DNA of 64,000 nucleotides. Origin: an uncultured Kordiimonas sp. GTDB taxonomy: Bacteria; Pseudomonadota; Alphaproteobacteria; Sphingomonadales; Kordiimonadaceae. The DNA lies in assembly GCA_947492375.1 (NCBI GenBank), contig CANLMI010000002.1, positions 807,529 through 871,528 on the forward strand. The letters run 5' to 3'. A program made the position numbers and the translations under genes. Of the stretch, positions 63,530 to 64,000 are shown in pieces (within the stretch, counting starts at the first letter, position 1; every line of letters starts with the position of its first letter). The notes below the pieces were generated by a model, which did not search any database, was not told the DNA's origin, and saw only the letters and a program-made list of their open reading frames with translations.

Positions 63530-64000
63530 TCGATCAACAACTTCTTTACTTGAGCAAAAGCATCAATTGCATGATCAAGTTCGTCTTGCGAAATCGCTGC
63601 GGACATTTGTGTTCTGATGCGCGCTTTACCGTTTGGTACAACAGGGTAAGAAAACGCAACCACATAAACGCCTCGCTTCAACATCTCATCAGCAAATTTG
63701 GAAGCAAGCGCTGCATCATACAACATAACAGGGATAATCGGATGCTCGCCCGGCAACAAATCAAAGCCATGACGGGCCATACCTTCACGGAAATAAGATG
63801 CGTTATAATTCAGCTTATTCCTCAGGTCATTTGACGTCGTCACAAGTTCAATCGCCTTAATCGCACCCGCAACTACAGGCGGAGCAACCGTATTAGAGAA
63901 CAAATACGGACGCGATCGCTGACGCAGTAAATCAATAACTTCCTTACGCCCGCTTGTGTACCCACCGCTGGCTCCGCCAAGCGCTTTACCAAGTGTTCCC
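63526..64000 (-). CDS. kbl: 2-amino-3-ketobutyrate CoA ligase (glycine C-acetyltransferase), 5' end beyond window
   Basis: PLP-dependent alpha-oxoamine synthase family enzyme of threonine catabolism, converting 2-amino-3-ketobutyrate and CoA to glycine and acetyl-CoA. The frame is open through the right window edge, so only the C-terminal 157 or so residues are present; the track lists an internal ATG. The visible start of the fragment, [14 protein letters not shown], contains the PLP-binding lysine, followed by [24 protein letters not shown] and [11 protein letters not shown]. The neighbouring tdh, commonly paired with kbl, would lie outside the window. Confidence 0.92.
   Translation of the reverse strand, partial: GTLGKALGGASGGYTSGRKEVIDLLRQRSRPYLFSNTVAPPVVAGAIKAIELVTTSNDLRNKLNYNASYFREGMARHGFDLLPGEHPIIPVMLYDAALASKFADEMLKRGVYVVAFSYPVVPNGKARIRTQMSAAISQDELDHAIDAFAQVKKLLID

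Noticed and set aside
1-64000. tRNA, rRNA, CRISPR arrays, IS elements, prophage
   Set aside because: No cloverleaf-like, repeat-spacer or transposase-like sequence was recognised while reading; a tRNAscan/CRISPR search would be needed to exclude small cases.

Overview
The window is a chromosomal segment of a low-G+C (roughly 40-45% by eye), Gram-negative, probably marine alphaproteobacterium. Evidence for the class: the order lysC / ptsP / prfA-prmC, the ubiG-lysC and comF-grxC-nitrilase-DUF1178 neighbourhoods, DUF2794 and DUF1178 proteins, a PEPxxWA-type PEP-CTERM protein, a Caulobacter/Xanthomonas-type TonB-dependent receptor, a GTTC-N7-GTTC SOS box and a TTAA-N7-TTAAC CtrA-type site. An order such as Kordiimonadales would fit, but this is inference. 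No tRNA, rRNA, CRISPR array, IS element or prophage was recognised.

Layout. 1-10.3 kb (mostly minus strand): lysC, an NPD/nitronate-monooxygenase-like flavoprotein, ptsP, rodZ, ispG, hisS, prfA and a partial prmC, that is amino-acid, isoprenoid, translation and cell-shape housekeeping. 10.5-17.6 kb: ubiG; a minus-strand comF-grxC-nitrilase-DUF1178 group; an NDUFAF5-like methyltransferase; a small nucleotidyltransferase; mutT; a small coiled-coil protein with a possibly sequestered ribosome site; argJ. 17.9-20.7 kb: secA with a duplicated C-terminal zinc motif and a textbook terminator. 20.8-27.3 kb: envelope and unknown genes (a secreted protein, nrdB, a PEP-CTERM protein, DUF2794, two tandem DUF2807 proteins, a GST) and two structured intergenic segments. 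27.4-34.0 kb: a GldA/GldF/GldG-like ABC operon plus a DUF4340 protein, then htpG. 34.1-43.9 kb: CorC/TlyC, aroB-aroK, a 46-aa membrane protein absent from the ORF track, a large periplasmic protein, xerD, accA, and nrdA with LexA- and NrdR-like sites.

44.2-56.5 kb is an apparent galactoside-uptake and catabolism island: TonB-dependent receptor, TPR-PRMT-like arginine methyltransferase, 2OG-Fe(II) oxygenase-like protein, sodium/sugar symporter, DeoR repressor, GH36 alpha-galactosidase, galT and galK. Related palindromes (GTTC-N6-GAAC type) flank the divergent galactosidase/galT promoters and a similar one precedes the receptor promoter, suggesting a shared regulator. A receptor coupled to two putative protein-modifying enzymes is the most unusual assembly in the window.

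56.5-64 kb: a three-gene type I secretion-like system (TolC, HlyD, ABC) whose ABC nucleotide-binding domain has lost its Walker A, Walker B and signature residues; an OxyR-like LysR regulator lacking the peroxidatic cysteine; a crotonase; an XRE-cupin regulator; and the 3' part of kbl at the right edge.
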